A stretch of DNA of 51,772 nt from Hyphomicrobiaceae bacterium (GCA_020442165.1 JAGRKV010000050.1:1-51772), one strand, 5' to 3'; positions 33,543 to 43,050 are shown, counted from the first letter of the stretch. Numbers and translations: made by a program. The notes: a model not told the origin generated them from the sequence alone.

Positions 33543-34472
33543 GTGCCAGAACTTCAACGCACCATCGACGAAATTGTCGAAGAAATGCGTCACCGCCCAG
33601 ACCGGGGAAAGGTCGCCGACTACATACCCGAACTTGCCAAAGCCGACGCCAATGCATTTGGAATAGCCGTTGCCACTGCGGAGGGCATTGTCGCATCTGG
33701 CGGTGACAGCGCTCAGCCGTTCTCGATACAAAGCATATCGAAAGTTTTCACGCTCACGATGGCTCTAGGCAAGGTCGGTGACCGGCTCTGGAAGCGTGTG
33801 GGGCGTGAACCATCGGGCAGTCCCTTCAATTCGATCGTGCAGCTGGAAGCGGAGCACGGCATTCCGCGCAATCCCTTCATCAATGCGGGCGCCATTGTCG
33901 TGACCGATGCCATTCTCTCCGGCCACGAGCCCAAGGAGGCTTTGGGAGAAATCGTCAGGTTCATGCAGTTCCTGGCCGACGATCCCACGATATCCATCGA
34001 TCATGATGTGGCGGCCTCAGAGCAGAGAACGCACTATCGCAACAGTGCGCTCGCCAATTACATGAAAGCCTTTGGCAATCTGGAAAACCCGGTGCACTTC
34101 ACGCTTGGAGTCTACTTTCACCACTGCGCCATCGCCATGTCCTGCCAGCAACTGGCAATGGCCGGACGCTTTCTCGCATATGGCGGACGCAACCCGACCA
34201 CCGGCCATGCCGTCGTGAAGCCGGAGCGTGCGCGCCGGATCAACGCCATCATGCTGACGTGCGGCCACTATGACGGCTCTGGCGAGTTTGCCTTTCACGT
34301 CGGCTTGCCAGGCAAGAGCGGAGTCGGAGGCGGCATTATGGCCATTGTTCCTGGGCGTGCGTCGATCGTTGTGTGGTCGCCCGGACTGGATGTTGCCGGC
34401 AACTCGCATCTGGGACGCATTGCTTTGCACAAACTCACCCAGCGAATGGGATGGTCGGTGTTTGGGCCATGA
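33543..34472 (+). CDS. glsA: Glutaminase A
   Basis: The 309-residue enzyme hydrolyses L-glutamine to glutamate and ammonia. It is a serine beta-lactamase-like fold with the S-x-x-K motif in [17 protein letters not shown], plus [42 protein letters not shown] and [16 protein letters not shown]. Length and motifs match bacterial GlsA. I prefer GTG 33543, with AGGAA five bases upstream, giving the usual N-terminus [17 protein letters not shown] 33525 would add six residues without a ribosome site. Together with the nearby glnII it is part of glutamine metabolism. Confidence 0.93.
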   Translation: MPELQRTIDEIVEEMRHRPDRGKVADYIPELAKADANAFGIAVATAEGIVASGGDSAQPFSIQSISKVFTLTMALGKVGDRLWKRVGREPSGSPFNSIVQLEAEHGIPRNPFINAGAIVVTDAILSGHEPKEALGEIVRFMQFLADDPTISIDHDVAASEQRTHYRNSALANYMKAFGNLENPVHFTLGVYFHHCAIAMSCQQLAMAGRFLAYGGRNPTTGHAVVKPERARRINAIMLTCGHYDGSGEFAFHVGLPGKSGVGGGIMAIVPGRASIVVWSPGLDVAGNSHLGRIALHKLTQRMGWSVFGP

Positions 34473-34542
34473 CCTGCATCGTGCAATCGCATCAATCGAT
34501 CGCGGGTGCCCGACCAGTTCAGCAGCCAGCTACAAAAGGAAA

Positions 34543-34570
34543 ACGGCGACGCAGCTGGTGGCGTCGCCGT
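34543..34570 (+). terminator. Hairpin downstream of glsA
   Basis: ACGGCGACGC (34543-34552) and GCGTCGCCGT (34561-34570) form a perfect 10-bp GC-rich stem with an eight-base loop, 70 bases after the glsA stop. There is no U-tract. Between here and 34829 I see no gene. Confidence 0.5.
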
Positions 34571-34829
34571 GATGTCCTTCCAAGCTGCAATTTATGAACC
34601 AGTGGGAGCTGCCTCTCGATCGCGTTGCAGCTCCGAGCGCTCTCCTCTCGTGTGCCGCGCGGCAAATGAGCTGCGCCAGTTCTTTGAGCTGCACGCATCA
34701 AATGATGCTGGGCGCGTCCAAAGAAGTGCACACAGCGCTGGTCAACCGCATCATGAGCTGCGTGCTCAAGATTGCATCGACACTGGGCAACGCCTCCCTG
34801 TTACACAAATTCTGCTGCGGAAAAGTGCA

Positions 34830-35021
34830 TCAATTCCGCTTCTTGCCCGTGCATCCTGCTTCAGCAATGGCCTCTTCGTGATACCAGCCGCTACCGAATT
34901 CGACATCGGCATGGTTGCGCGCCTCAGCTTCCAGCCGCGCGAGCCGAACGGCCGAAGACAGCGCCCGCGGTCGCAAAGGGAATGCATAAATTTTGGCCAT
35001 TTCGACATTTGAACGATTCAT
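34830..35021 (-). CDS. Small soluble hypothetical protein
   Basis: The 63-residue protein starts at ATG 35021, which has AGGAT five bases upstream among a run of in-frame ATGs. The core KIYAFPLRPRALSSAVRLAR followed by NHADVEFGSGWYHEEAI is protein-like and has a Trp/Tyr/His cluster; it ends in a basic tail (CTGKKRN). I have a vague impression of similar short rhizobial proteins starting with a KxYxFP strand, but cannot name a family. It lies alone between convergent glsA and divergent glnII. Confidence 0.5.
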   Translation of the reverse strand: MNRSNVEMAKIYAFPLRPRALSSAVRLARLEAEARNHADVEFGSGWYHEEAIAEAGCTGKKRN

Positions 35022-35213
35022 CATCATCCTCATCTGACATTCGCGATTCAGCGAAAACTCCTGCATTTACCGCTGTTTCCGACGACTCTATCATCATTTG
35101 TTTTTCGCACAAAAATAAAACAGCAAATGCACAATATTTCGCCTTTATTTCCCCTTGCGCAATTTGCTAGCAATTAGACAATTCGATATTGCAGCGCAGT
35201 AAGGGATGGCCTG

Positions 35214-35504
35214 ATGTTCAGGAAGATCGGCGCATGGTTTCGTTCCGCACCGTCGACACCCGCGATACCTGCCTCTTCAGCTCCTGAGTGCTCCAGCGAA
35301 GCGGCAGCAGCCGCTTCATCTGTCGAACCATCCCAGTTGCCAGTCGAGAACTCGACGACTGCAGGCGCGCCAGCAAAGGCGGCGGCGCACTGGATGACAT
35401 CCAATCCCACGGAAACTTCCGCACCATCCCAAACCGGCGCACCGCAGTCCTCAGCAGCGGAAAGCGCCTCTTCCACACCGATCAAACCTTCGGAGAAGCC
35501 AAAA
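35214..35504 (+). other. In-frame Ala/Ser/Pro-rich extension upstream of glnII
   Basis: The glnII frame stays open for 97 codons upstream, from ATG 35214 (with AAGGGA about seven bases before it). The sequence is low complexity (SEAAAAASSVEPSQLPVENS, TETSAPSQTGAPQSSAAESA) after a short basic-aromatic start (FRKIGAWFRSAPS). No internal stop in nearly 300 bases and a plausible ribosome site leave open that an extended enzyme is made. Normal GSII proteins lack this segment. Confidence 0.4.
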
Positions 35505-36545
35505 ATGACGAAATACAAGCTCGAGTATATCTGGCTCGACGGCTATACGCCGGTGCCAAACCTGCGCGGCAAGACGCAGATCAAGGCGTATGAATCGTTC
35601 CCGACGCTCGAGCAGCTTCCGCTTTGGGGTTTTGACGGCAGCTCGACGCAGCAGGCCGAAGGCAGCAGCTCTGATTGCGTGCTCAAGCCGGTTGCTGTCT
35701 ATCCCGATCCCGCCCGCACCAACGGCGTGCTCGTGATGTGCGAAGTGATGATGCCCGACGGCGTGACACCGCATCCCTCCAACAAGCGCGCCACCATCCT
35801 GGACGATCCGGGCGCATGGTTCGGCTTCGAGCAGGAGTATTTCTTCTACAAGGACGGCCGCCCGCTTGGCTTCCCGACCCAAGGCTACCCAGCGCCGCAG
35901 GGCCCCTACTACACCGGTGTCGGCTACAAGAACGTCGGCGATGTCGCGCGCCAGATCGTCGAGGAACACCTCGATTTGTGCCTGGCGGCAGGCATCAACC
36001 ACGAAGGCATCAACGCGGAAGTTGCGAAGGGTCAGTGGGAGTTCCAGGTTTTCGGCAAGGGCTCAAGGAAAGCCGCAGATGAAATGTGGATGGCACGCTA
36101 CCTGCTGCTTCGTCTGACGGAGAAGTATGGCATCGACATCGAGTTCCACTGCAAGCCGCTGGGTGACACGGATTGGAACGGCTCGGGCATGCACGCCAAC
36201 TTCTCGACGACGCACTTGCGCGAGGTTGGCGGCAAGGAGTATTTCGAGGCGTTGATGGCTGCCTTCGAGCGCAACCTGGATGACCACATCGCCGTCTATG
36301 GGCCGGACAACCACCTGCGCCTTACCGGCAAGCACGAAACGGCGCCGTGGAACAAGTTCTCCTATGGCATCGCTGATCGTGGCGCGTCGGTCCGCGTGCC
36401 GCACAGCTTCGTCAAGAACGGCTACAAGGGCTATCTTGAGGATCGCCGCCCCAACTCCCAGGGCGACCCATACCAGATTGCCTCGCAGATCCTGAAGACG
36501 ATCGAGTCTGTTTCGCTGTCGGGCGGTGCCGCAGCGGTCGCATGA
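35505..36545 (+). CDS. glnII: Glutamine synthetase type II (GSII)
   Basis: The 346-residue enzyme makes glutamine from glutamate, ammonia and ATP. It is the short eukaryote-type GS found in Rhizobiales and some other bacteria, with YIWLDGYTPVPNLRGKTQI, LPLWGFDGSSTQQAEGSSSD, FGFEQEYFF, GINAEVAKGQWEFQV, DWNGSGMHANFST and RLTGKHETAPWNKFSYGIAD. The canonical start is ATG 35505, with GGAG about ten bases upstream. A 97-codon in-frame extension lies upstream. In rhizobia glnII is usually NtrC/sigma-54 dependent, but I found no clear -24/-12 element. A strong hairpin follows the stop. Confidence 0.95.
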   Translation: MTKYKLEYIWLDGYTPVPNLRGKTQIKAYESFPTLEQLPLWGFDGSSTQQAEGSSSDCVLKPVAVYPDPARTNGVLVMCEVMMPDGVTPHPSNKRATILDDPGAWFGFEQEYFFYKDGRPLGFPTQGYPAPQGPYYTGVGYKNVGDVARQIVEEHLDLCLAAGINHEGINAEVAKGQWEFQVFGKGSRKAADEMWMARYLLLRLTEKYGIDIEFHCKPLGDTDWNGSGMHANFSTTHLREVGGKEYFEALMAAFERNLDDHIAVYGPDNHLRLTGKHETAPWNKFSYGIADRGASVRVPHSFVKNGYKGYLEDRRPNSQGDPYQIASQILKTIESVSLSGGAAAVA

Positions 36546-36597
36546 CGCGACGATAACGTATGGGCACCGTCTCTCCACTCCCCGTGGCGACGTGCTC

Positions 36598-36630
36598 GTG
36601 TGGGATGCAGTGAGCGCCTGCATCCCACAC
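36598..36630 (+). terminator. Terminator hairpin downstream of glnII
   Basis: GTGTGGGATGCAG (36598-36610) and CTGCATCCCACAC (36618-36630) make a perfect 13-bp stem with a seven-base loop, 52 bases after the glnII stop. No long U-tract follows. The 527 bases from glnII to the molybdenum hydroxylase genes otherwise contain no supported gene; a smaller palindrome CCGGCTTAAAGCCGG is at 36689-36703. Confidence 0.7.
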
Positions 36631-36959
36631 CTCCGTGCTGTTGCGCTCAATTGATTCCTTTGTGTGACCGGATGGCTTTTCGACCGGGCCGGCTTAAAGC
36701 CGGGTTGGACGTCGGCGGCATCTCACCCCAGGCCAAAACCTCAGCATCCCACCTTAAGGGCATGCTCCGCCGCTAAAAATCATCACAAGCAACCAGTAGC
36801 AGCCTTGGGCTGGCTTGTGTGCTCGGGCCCGGTAGATCGGCCCTCGATCCCCGATTACCAAAAAATTCAGGCTTACGCCGGGGCAGAACCTCCGCAATTC
36901 CGGCCTGAGCAACCCGATCGATCCTTCCCTGGCATATTGCGTCCATCAAGTGGATCGGC

Positions 36960-36975
36960 CCGCGCAATTGCGCGG
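36960..36975. promoter_or_regulatory. Perfect 16-bp palindrome upstream of the molybdenum hydroxylase operon
   Basis: CCGCGCAATTGCGCGG is self-complementary over all 16 bases and ends about 97 bases before the first gene of the operon. Such a site suits a dimeric repressor. No regulator gene is adjacent, so the binding protein is unknown and the role is inference. Confidence 0.35.
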
Positions 36976-37072
36976 CGCGCGCATGGCGCATATGTAAACT
37001 GCACTACCTGCGATCCAACGCATGGACCTGACGTGATAGGTTCGCGACCGCGCGCGGCACTGGAGCATTGCA

Positions 37073-37534
37073 ATGGCGATCAAATTCAATCTCAACGGCA
37101 ACGACGTGACCGTGGAGGCAGCATCGGGCACCCCGCTTCTCTGGGTACTGCGGGAAGAACTCGGCTTAACGGGCACCAAGTTCGGCTGTGGCGTTGCCTC
37201 GTGTGGCGCCTGCACTGTCCACCTCAACGGCGAGCCGGTGCGATCCTGTTCGACCCTGATCGAGGATGTTGCCAACACATCCGTGACGACCATTGAGGGA
37301 GTGAAGGGCGCGGCGGCCAAGGCGGTGCAGACCGCATGGCAAAAGCTCGACGTTGTGCAATGCGGCTATTGCCAGTCCGGCCAGATCATGTCGGCGATAA
37401 ACCTGCTCGCCACAAACCCCAAGCCCACGGATGCAGATATCGACGAAGCGATGGGGGGCAATGTCTGCCGCTGCGCCACCTATGTCCGGATCCGCGCTGC
37501 GATCCATCACGCTGCCGAGATCATGGAGGGCTGA
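37073..37534 (+). CDS. 2Fe-2S subunit of a molybdenum hydroxylase (IorA-like)
   Basis: The 153-residue subunit carries two [2Fe-2S] clusters. The plant-ferredoxin-type cluster uses Cys39, Cys44, Cys47 and Cys59 (FGCGVASCGACTVHLNG, VRSC). The second uses Cys98, Cys101, Cys133 and Cys135 (VQCGYCQSGQIMSA, GGNVCRCATYVRIR). It passes electrons from the molybdenum centre to an external acceptor. The arrangement is that of the isoquinoline 1-oxidoreductase alpha subunit and related aldehyde dehydrogenases of the xanthine oxidase family. The large subunit starts three bases after the stop. The small subunit has no export signal and may travel with its partner. Confidence 0.93.
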   Translation: MAIKFNLNGNDVTVEAASGTPLLWVLREELGLTGTKFGCGVASCGACTVHLNGEPVRSCSTLIEDVANTSVTTIEGVKGAAAKAVQTAWQKLDVVQCGYCQSGQIMSAINLLATNPKPTDADIDEAMGGNVCRCATYVRIRAAIHHAAEIMEG

Positions 37535-37537
37535 GCG

Positions 37538-39709
37538 ATGACAATTGACACAAGCCGCCGCACGTTCCTGAAGGGTAGCCTTGCCGCTGGTGGCGCACTC
37601 ATCATCGGTCTGCGGCCCGACGGACAACTCGCTGCCGCGACGGCGGACGGACATCTCAATGCCTTCGTGCGGATCCTGCCGGACGGCACCGTGGAGGTCA
37701 TCGCCAAGCATTTCGAAATGGGGCAGGGCACCACGACCGGTCTTGCCACACTCGTTGCCGAAGAGCTGGATGCGGACTGGGGACGGGTCAGCACCGTGTT
37801 CGCTCCGGCCGATGCCGCACGCTACAAGAACCTGGCCTTTGGCGCGCAAGGCACCGGCGGATCGACTGCAATCGCCAACAGCTACCTGCAATACCGCAAG
37901 GCGGGTGCCGCTGCGCGCAAGCTCATCGTTGAAGCGGCGGCCAAGTCGTGGGGCGTGGCGGAGACCTCGATTTCAATCGACAACAGCATAGTTCGCTCGG
38001 GCGAGAAGTCGGCTCATTTCGGCGAACTGATCGGTGGCATCGATGCGCAGTCAGAACTCGGGGAGCCAACGCTCAAAGAGCCATCACAATTCAAGCTGAT
38101 TGGGAAGGACGGTCTTTCCCGCAAGGATACGCCGCAAAAGATCAACGGATCGGCCAAATTCGCGCTCGATGTGGCCGTGCCGGGAATGGTCCATGCCGTT
38201 CTCATTCGTTCCCCGCGGTTCGGCGGCAAGCTTGTGTCCTTCAGTGTCGAAAAGGCGAAGTCGGTGCCCGGCTATATTGACGCCAAGCCGCTGCCGACAA
38301 ATGGCGGCCTCGTTGTCTTCGGCCGCAATACATGGGCTGCACTCCAGGCGCGCGAAGCGATTACGACGGAATGGGACTTCTCGTCTGCCGAAAACCGCTC
38401 GAGCAAGCAGCTCATCGACTATCATCGCAGCCTCCTCGACCAGCCCAAGGTGCAGGCCGTCAAGGGCGGCGATCTTGCAGGCACGGATGCGGTGCTCAAG
38501 GGTGCAGACCAAGTCGTCGAGGCGGAACTGATCTTCCCGCCGCTGGCACATGCGCCGATGGAGCCGCTCAACTGCGTCATTGAGCCGACAGAAAAGGGCG
38601 TGCGTTTCCATGACGGTTGCCAGTTCCCGTCGATCGTCCAGGGTGTGGTCGGCCACATACTCAAGATCGATCCCTCCAACGTCGAGGTGAAGACCGTCTT
38701 TGCTGGCGGCTCTTTCGGGCGGCGTGCAACACCGGTCGCCGACTATCATTCCGAGGCCGCCATGGCCTTCGCGCTACTCGGCGGCAAGACGCCTGTGAAG
38801 CTTGTGTGGACGCGCGAGGATGACATTCGCGGCGGATTCTACCGGCCGATGGTCGCACACCGCGCACGGGTCGGCCTTAAGGGCGGCAAGATCGTCGGCT
38901 GGGACCACAGGCTGGTGGCGAAAGCGCTGCTCCTCAACACACCGATGGTCAGCGAAGAGGTCAAGAAGAGTGGTGTCGACCCGGCAACGGCCGAGGGCAT
39001 AAACGACACGCACTATGCGATCCCCGGCATGTCCGTCGGCATGGTTTATCCAGAAACCCCCATGCCGGTACTCTGGTGGCGCTCGGTCGGTCATACGCAC
39101 ACGGCCTTCGCCATGGAGACGGTGATCGACATGGTCGCTGAAGCCAGCAAGATGGATCCGGTCGAGCTGCGCCTGCAATTGCTGGCAGGCGGAGACAAGG
39201 ATCAGCAGCGTCTTGCCGGCGTCCTGAAACTCGCGGCGGAGAAAGCGCAGTGGGGCAAGGCGGCGGACGGACGCTTCCAGGGCATAGCCGTACACAAGTC
39301 GTTCAACACCTACGTTGCGGAAGTTGCCGAGATCTCGCTCAAGGACGGCGCTGTAAAAGTCGAAAAGGTCACTTGCGCTGTCGATTGCGGCGTTTGCGTC
39401 AATCCGGATGTCGTTCGCGCGCAGATGGAAGGCGGCATCGGCTACGGCCTGGGCGCTATCATGCGCAATGAGATCACGTTTACGGATGGCGTCGTCGACC
39501 AGTCGAATTTTCCCGACTACGAGCCGATACGCATCAACGACATGCCGCAAGTCGACGTGCACATCGTAGCGTCAGCCGAGCCGCCATCAGGTGTCGGCGA
39601 GCCTGGGGTTCCGCCTATTGGACCGGCACTCGCCAATGCCATCCACAAGGCCACGGGCAAGCGCGTCTTCGAGCTACCCATGACGAGAAGCGGTGTGAAA
39701 TTCGTCTAG
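37538..39709 (+). CDS. Molybdopterin-binding large subunit of a xanthine-dehydrogenase-family enzyme (IorB-like)
   Basis: The 723-residue catalytic subunit starts with a twin-arginine signal ([20 protein letters not shown]), so the folded enzyme is probably exported or membrane-associated. The molybdenum-binding modules follow, with [54 protein letters not shown] and the C-terminal [20 protein letters not shown], whose Glu is the conserved catalytic residue. IorB-type enzymes oxidise N-heterocycles or aldehydes; the substrate here cannot be read. XdhC and MocA genes downstream fit maturation with a cytosine-dinucleotide molybdenum cofactor. Confidence 0.93.
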   Translation: MTIDTSRRTFLKGSLAAGGALIIGLRPDGQLAAATADGHLNAFVRILPDGTVEVIAKHFEMGQGTTTGLATLVAEELDADWGRVSTVFAPADAARYKNLAFGAQGTGGSTAIANSYLQYRKAGAAARKLIVEAAAKSWGVAETSISIDNSIVRSGEKSAHFGELIGGIDAQSELGEPTLKEPSQFKLIGKDGLSRKDTPQKINGSAKFALDVAVPGMVHAVLIRSPRFGGKLVSFSVEKAKSVPGYIDAKPLPTNGGLVVFGRNTWAALQAREAITTEWDFSSAENRSSKQLIDYHRSLLDQPKVQAVKGGDLAGTDAVLKGADQVVEAELIFPPLAHAPMEPLNCVIEPTEKGVRFHDGCQFPSIVQGVVGHILKIDPSNVEVKTVFAGGSFGRRATPVADYHSEAAMAFALLGGKTPVKLVWTREDDIRGGFYRPMVAHRARVGLKGGKIVGWDHRLVAKALLLNTPMVSEEVKKSGVDPATAEGINDTHYAIPGMSVGMVYPETPMPVLWWRSVGHTHTAFAMETVIDMVAEASKMDPVELRLQLLAGGDKDQQRLAGVLKLAAEKAQWGKAADGRFQGIAVHKSFNTYVAEVAEISLKDGAVKVEKVTCAVDCGVCVNPDVVRAQMEGGIGYGLGAIMRNEITFTDGVVDQSNFPDYEPIRINDMPQVDVHIVASAEPPSGVGEPGVPPIGPALANAIHKATGKRVFELPMTRSGVKFV

Positions 39710-39757
39710 CTCGCTTCAAGGAATTGGAGCCCTTGGACGGGTAGAGGGATTGCCACC

Positions 39758-40801
39758 ATGCAGTTGGCGCTGGATGACAAGGCGGGATATTGGCGGCAGA
39801 TCGTGCTGTCGCCCCCGTCACGCTTTGTCGACGAGGTCACGTCCGGCGCGCTGCAATGGATGCAAGCCGGACTGCGGGTGGTTCTTGTCACCCTCGCCGG
39901 CATTGATGGTCATTCGCCCCGCCCCGCCGGAAGCCAGATGGCCGTCAACGAAAACGGTGGCTGGATCGGACAGATCTCTTCGGATTGCGTCGAGGAAGCC
40001 ATCGTCCGCGAGGCGCTTGACTGCATCGCCGTGGGTGTAGCGCGCACCGTGCGGTTCGGGCGTGGCTCCAAGTACATCGATGTGCGCCTACCGTGCGGCT
40101 CCGGCCTCGACATTCATTTCGACCCCGCCGTGCCGTTATCGGTGCTCGCCGAACTCGATGCCGCGCGGCGGGCACGGATTCCCGCCGCGCTCACATGGAC
40201 CGACAGCGACCCGGCCAGCACTGGCACAACGCAGCAACGTGTCATTGCTGCTCCGGCGGCGCGCGTTTCTAGCGAATTGCGGGCGGCGCTACCTGACGGC
40301 TGCCAGGCGCGATGCTATCAGCCGGCAACCCGTGTCCTCGTCGCCGGGCGCGGATCACATGCCGATGCGCTTATCGAAATCGCACGGAACCTTGATTGGG
40401 AGGTGGCCATTGCCTCGCCCAATGCAGATTTGATTGCGCGCCATGAGGGCTCATGTATCTGGAGCCAGCACCTGACAGGTCCCGGCCGGTTCGAAACGTC
40501 GGCAATCGACGACTGGACGGCGGTGGTGCTGCTGTTCCACGATCATGACTGGGAACCACAGATCCTTGCTCGCGCCGTCAAGAGCAACGCCTTCTACATT
40601 GGCGCGCTTGGTAGCCGGCAGTCGCATGCAGAGCGCTTGAAGCGCCTTCATGGCATGGGAGTTTCGCAACAAGCCAGTGCGCGCATCAAAGGTCCGGTCG
40701 GGCTCGACATCGGCGCCAGCACGCCGCCCGAGGTCGCGCTTGCCATTGCGGGCGAGATCATCGCTGCCCGCAAGAGGGTGCAATGGCCTCTGATGCTCTG
40801 A
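39758..40801 (+). CDS. XdhC-family molybdenum cofactor insertion chaperone
   Basis: The 347-residue protein has the N-terminal XdhC/CoxI domain (LVTLAGIDGHSPRPAGSQMA, SSDCVEEAIVREALD) and a C-terminal Rossmann-like domain (RVLVAGRGSHADALIEIARN, YIGALGSRQSHAERLKRL, LDIGASTPPEVALAIAGEI). XdhC proteins bind molybdenum cofactor, promote its sulfuration and deliver it to the large hydroxylase subunit. The gene lies 48 bases after iorB-like and overlaps the next gene by 19 bases, so it belongs to the same operon. Confidence 0.9.
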   Translation: MQLALDDKAGYWRQIVLSPPSRFVDEVTSGALQWMQAGLRVVLVTLAGIDGHSPRPAGSQMAVNENGGWIGQISSDCVEEAIVREALDCIAVGVARTVRFGRGSKYIDVRLPCGSGLDIHFDPAVPLSVLAELDAARRARIPAALTWTDSDPASTGTTQQRVIAAPAARVSSELRAALPDGCQARCYQPATRVLVAGRGSHADALIEIARNLDWEVAIASPNADLIARHEGSCIWSQHLTGPGRFETSAIDDWTAVVLLFHDHDWEPQILARAVKSNAFYIGALGSRQSHAERLKRLHGMGVSQQASARIKGPVGLDIGASTPPEVALAIAGEIIAARKRVQWPLML

Positions 40802-41394
40802 CCGGATTTGCCGCGATCGTTCTGGCTGCCGGCCGCTCCAGCCGTATGGGCGGCGCCAACAAACTCCTGCTACCGCTCCATGGCCGTCCGCTCGTCGCCC
40901 ATGTTTTTAAAACGCTGTCAGGTCTTGGCCTCGATCAGTGCATCGTGGTGACAGGCCGCGATCACACCGACATTGCGGCACTCGCACGCGAATACGGTCT
41001 ATCGACATTCCACAACGCGGGCTTTGCCGATGGCATGGGCACATCGATTGCAGCGGGTGCCGCGGCGTTGGCACCAGCTGCGCGCGGCATCTTCATACAT
41101 CTGGGCGATCTGCCACTTGTCGATGCATGCACCTTTCATACTCTGGCGACGGCGATGCGCGAGGATGCGGCATCAGAGGTAGAGGTATTCGCCCCGACCC
41201 ATGGCCAGCAGCGCGGGCATCCAGTTTTGTTCCGGGGTGCCCTGTTGCCGGAACTCAGTACATTGAGGGGCGATACCGGTGCGCGTATCGTCATCGCGCG
41301 CCATGCAATTCGGGATGTAGCCGTGAGCGATCCTCATATCGCGCGCGACGTCGACACACCACGCGACCTGGATGCGATGGGCGATTTGCGTTGA
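40783..41394 (+). CDS. mocA: MocA-like molybdenum cofactor nucleotidyltransferase
   Basis: The 203-residue protein is a MobA-like NTP transferase. The signature FAAIVLAAGRSSRMGGANKL binds the nucleotide, and HLGDLPLVDACTFHTL corresponds to the metal-binding GDxP motif. In operons with XdhC and xanthine-oxidase-family subunits this family makes molybdopterin cytosine dinucleotide (MocA), needed by such hydroxylases. Assignment as MocA rather than MobA rests on the operon. It overlaps xdhC by 19 bases and ends the operon. A hairpin-rich intergenic repeat follows. Confidence 0.85.
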   Translation: MASDALTGFAAIVLAAGRSSRMGGANKLLLPLHGRPLVAHVFKTLSGLGLDQCIVVTGRDHTDIAALAREYGLSTFHNAGFADGMGTSIAAGAAALAPAARGIFIHLGDLPLVDACTFHTLATAMREDAASEVEVFAPTHGQQRGHPVLFRGALLPELSTLRGDTGARIVIARHAIRDVAVSDPHIARDVDTPRDLDAMGDLR

Positions 41395-41420
41395 CGGTAT
41401 TGGCCATATCCGCCAACGGC

Positions 41421-41525
41421 ATTAGAGCGCGTTCATTTCCGATAGTATCGGGAATGGGCTCTATCCTTTTATTTTGGGCATGCTTTTCACGCTGAACCGC
41501 TACACACTTCAGCTAAACATGCCCT
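41421..41525. repeat. Rhizobial-style intergenic mosaic hairpin repeat (RIME-like)
   Basis: The element has two stem-loops. The first has outer arms AGAGC (41424-41428) and GCTCT (41458-41462) around CATTTCCGATA and TATCGGGAATG (one mismatch). The second has arms GGGCATG (41476-41482) and CATGCCC (41518-41524). This two-hairpin layout, with a T-rich CTTTTATTTT linker, resembles intergenic repeats scattered through rhizobial genomes, as I recall them. It separates mocA from the convergent ilvA and touches the ilvA stop codon, so it may also terminate both. Confidence 0.6.
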
Positions 41526-43050
41526 AGCCCAGGAATTGCACCAGCGCCTCGTTGCCGGTCTCGTCCGCATACCAGAAGCCGAGCCGTTCAAGGTCCGCCT
41601 GGAATGCGTCGTCCTGGCCTTCAGCAATGCTGAAGCCGGCCAACACGCGCCCATAGGCAGCCGCGCGGTTGCGATAGTGGAACAGCGTGATATTCCAACT
41701 TGTCCCCAGCGTTTCGAGGAAATGCAGCAGAGCGCCAGGGCGCTCAGGAAATTCGAAACGGAACAGACGCTCGCGCTCACCTTTGTGGTGCGGCCCGCCG
41801 ACCATGTGGCGAACGTGCTGACGTGCGACGTCGTTCTGGGTGTAGTCGGCAACGCTATAGCCCGCCTTGCGTAGCTCGTCTCGGATCGACCGACGTTCTG
41901 CTGCTCCGCCCGAAAGCTGGATGCCGACGAAAACCTGCGCGTTGGCGCTACCACGATAGCGGTAATTGAACTCGGTGACGGAGCGCCGTCCGATGGTCCG
42001 GCAGAAGGCAAGGAAGCTGCCCTCCTGTTCGGGTATAGTCACGCCGAACAATGCCTCGTTCTGTTCGCCTATCTCGGCCCGCTCGGTGACGTGACCCAGG
42101 CGGTCGAAGTTCATGTTCGCGCCCGACAGAACAGCGACAAGCTGCTTTTCGCGCGCGCCATTGTCTGCAATCCAGCGCTTCATGCCGGCGAGCGCCAGCG
42201 CTCCTGCCGGCTCGACGATCGACCGGGTATCCTCGAAGACGTCCCGGATGGCGGCGCAGACCTCGTCGACATTGACGGTGACGACCGTGTCGACGCGATC
42301 GCGCAACAGATCAAATGTCGTATTGCCGATTTGTTTGACGGCGCAACCATCGACGAACAAGCCTACATGTTCGAGCGGCACGGGCGCGCCCGCCTTCATC
42401 GCTGCGTCGAAGCATGCGGCGTCGTCTGGCTCTACAGCGATGATGCGGACAGCAGGGTCGAGCGCCTTCAGATAGACAGCCATACCCGCGCAAAGTCCGC
42501 CGCCGCCTACCGGGATGAATACGGCATCCATGCGGCCGCGATGCTGGGCGAGCAGTTCCATGGCGACAGTGCCCTGCCCGGCAATGACGGCCTCGTCGTC
42601 GAAGGGATGGACGAGGGTGCGCCCTTCGCGTGCGGCCACTTCCGTGCCATAGGCAGCCGCCTCGCTATAGGAATCGCCCTTGAGCTCGATCCGTGCGCCA
42701 AAGGCCTCAACCGCCGCGATCTTGATGCGCGGTGTCGTCACCGGCATGACGATCAGTGCGTCGATGCCCAGCTCGCGCGCGGAAAACGCCACACCCTGCG
42801 CATGATTGCCGGCCGATACCGCGACAACGCCCTTGCTGCGCTCCTCCTCCGTCAACTTGCGCATACGGTTGTAGGCGCCGCGCAGTTTGAAACTGAAGAC
42901 AGGTTGCAGGTCTTCCCGCTTCAGCCAGATGGAATTGCCGAGCCGTTTGGAGAGCACGGGCGCTGCCTCCAGCGGCGTGGTGCGGGCAATGTCGTACACC
43001 GGCGCGGTCAGGATTGCGCGGAGCCAGGCCGTCTCATCAGCAGCATTCAT
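41524..43050 (-). CDS. ilvA: Threonine ammonia-lyase, biosynthetic (threonine deaminase)
   Basis: The 508-residue enzyme converts threonine to 2-oxobutanoate, the first step of isoleucine synthesis. The PLP-binding lysine is Lys55 in VFSFKLRGAYNRM. The glycine-rich phosphate loop is FIPVGGGGLCAGMA. Two C-terminal ACT-like regulatory repeats are visible (ETLGTSWNITLFHYRNRAAA and the preceding EGSFLAFCRTIGRRSVTEFN), which give isoleucine feedback inhibition and mark the full-length biosynthetic type. It stands alone on the minus strand. Confidence 0.94.
   Translation of the reverse strand: MNAADETAWLRAILTAPVYDIARTTPLEAAPVLSKRLGNSIWLKREDLQPVFSFKLRGAYNRMRKLTEEERSKGVVAVSAGNHAQGVAFSARELGIDALIVMPVTTPRIKIAAVEAFGARIELKGDSYSEAAAYGTEVAAREGRTLVHPFDDEAVIAGQGTVAMELLAQHRGRMDAVFIPVGGGGLCAGMAVYLKALDPAVRIIAVEPDDAACFDAAMKAGAPVPLEHVGLFVDGCAVKQIGNTTFDLLRDRVDTVVTVNVDEVCAAIRDVFEDTRSIVEPAGALALAGMKRWIADNGAREKQLVAVLSGANMNFDRLGHVTERAEIGEQNEALFGVTIPEQEGSFLAFCRTIGRRSVTEFNYRYRGSANAQVFVGIQLSGGAAERRSIRDELRKAGYSVADYTQNDVARQHVRHMVGGPHHKGERERLFRFEFPERPGALLHFLETLGTSWNITLFHYRNRAAAYGRVLAGFSIAEGQDDAFQADLERLGFWYADETGNEALVQFLG

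Noticed and set aside
34506..35012. 168-residue plus-strand open frame between glsA and glnII
   Set aside because: Ser/Arg/Cys-rich shadow composition; the opposite strand holds a better small gene with a ribosome site.
35040..35213. Sigma-54 (-24/-12) promoter and NtrC sites expected for glnII
   Set aside because: I found no GG-N10-GC element with flanking consensus and no clear NtrC dyad, only the palindrome TTGCTAGCAA, so I do not claim one.
36664..37296. 210-residue plus-strand open frame upstream of and overlapping the 2Fe-2S subunit gene
   Set aside because: It overlaps a gene with unmistakable iron-sulfur motifs in another frame and is Arg/Pro-rich.
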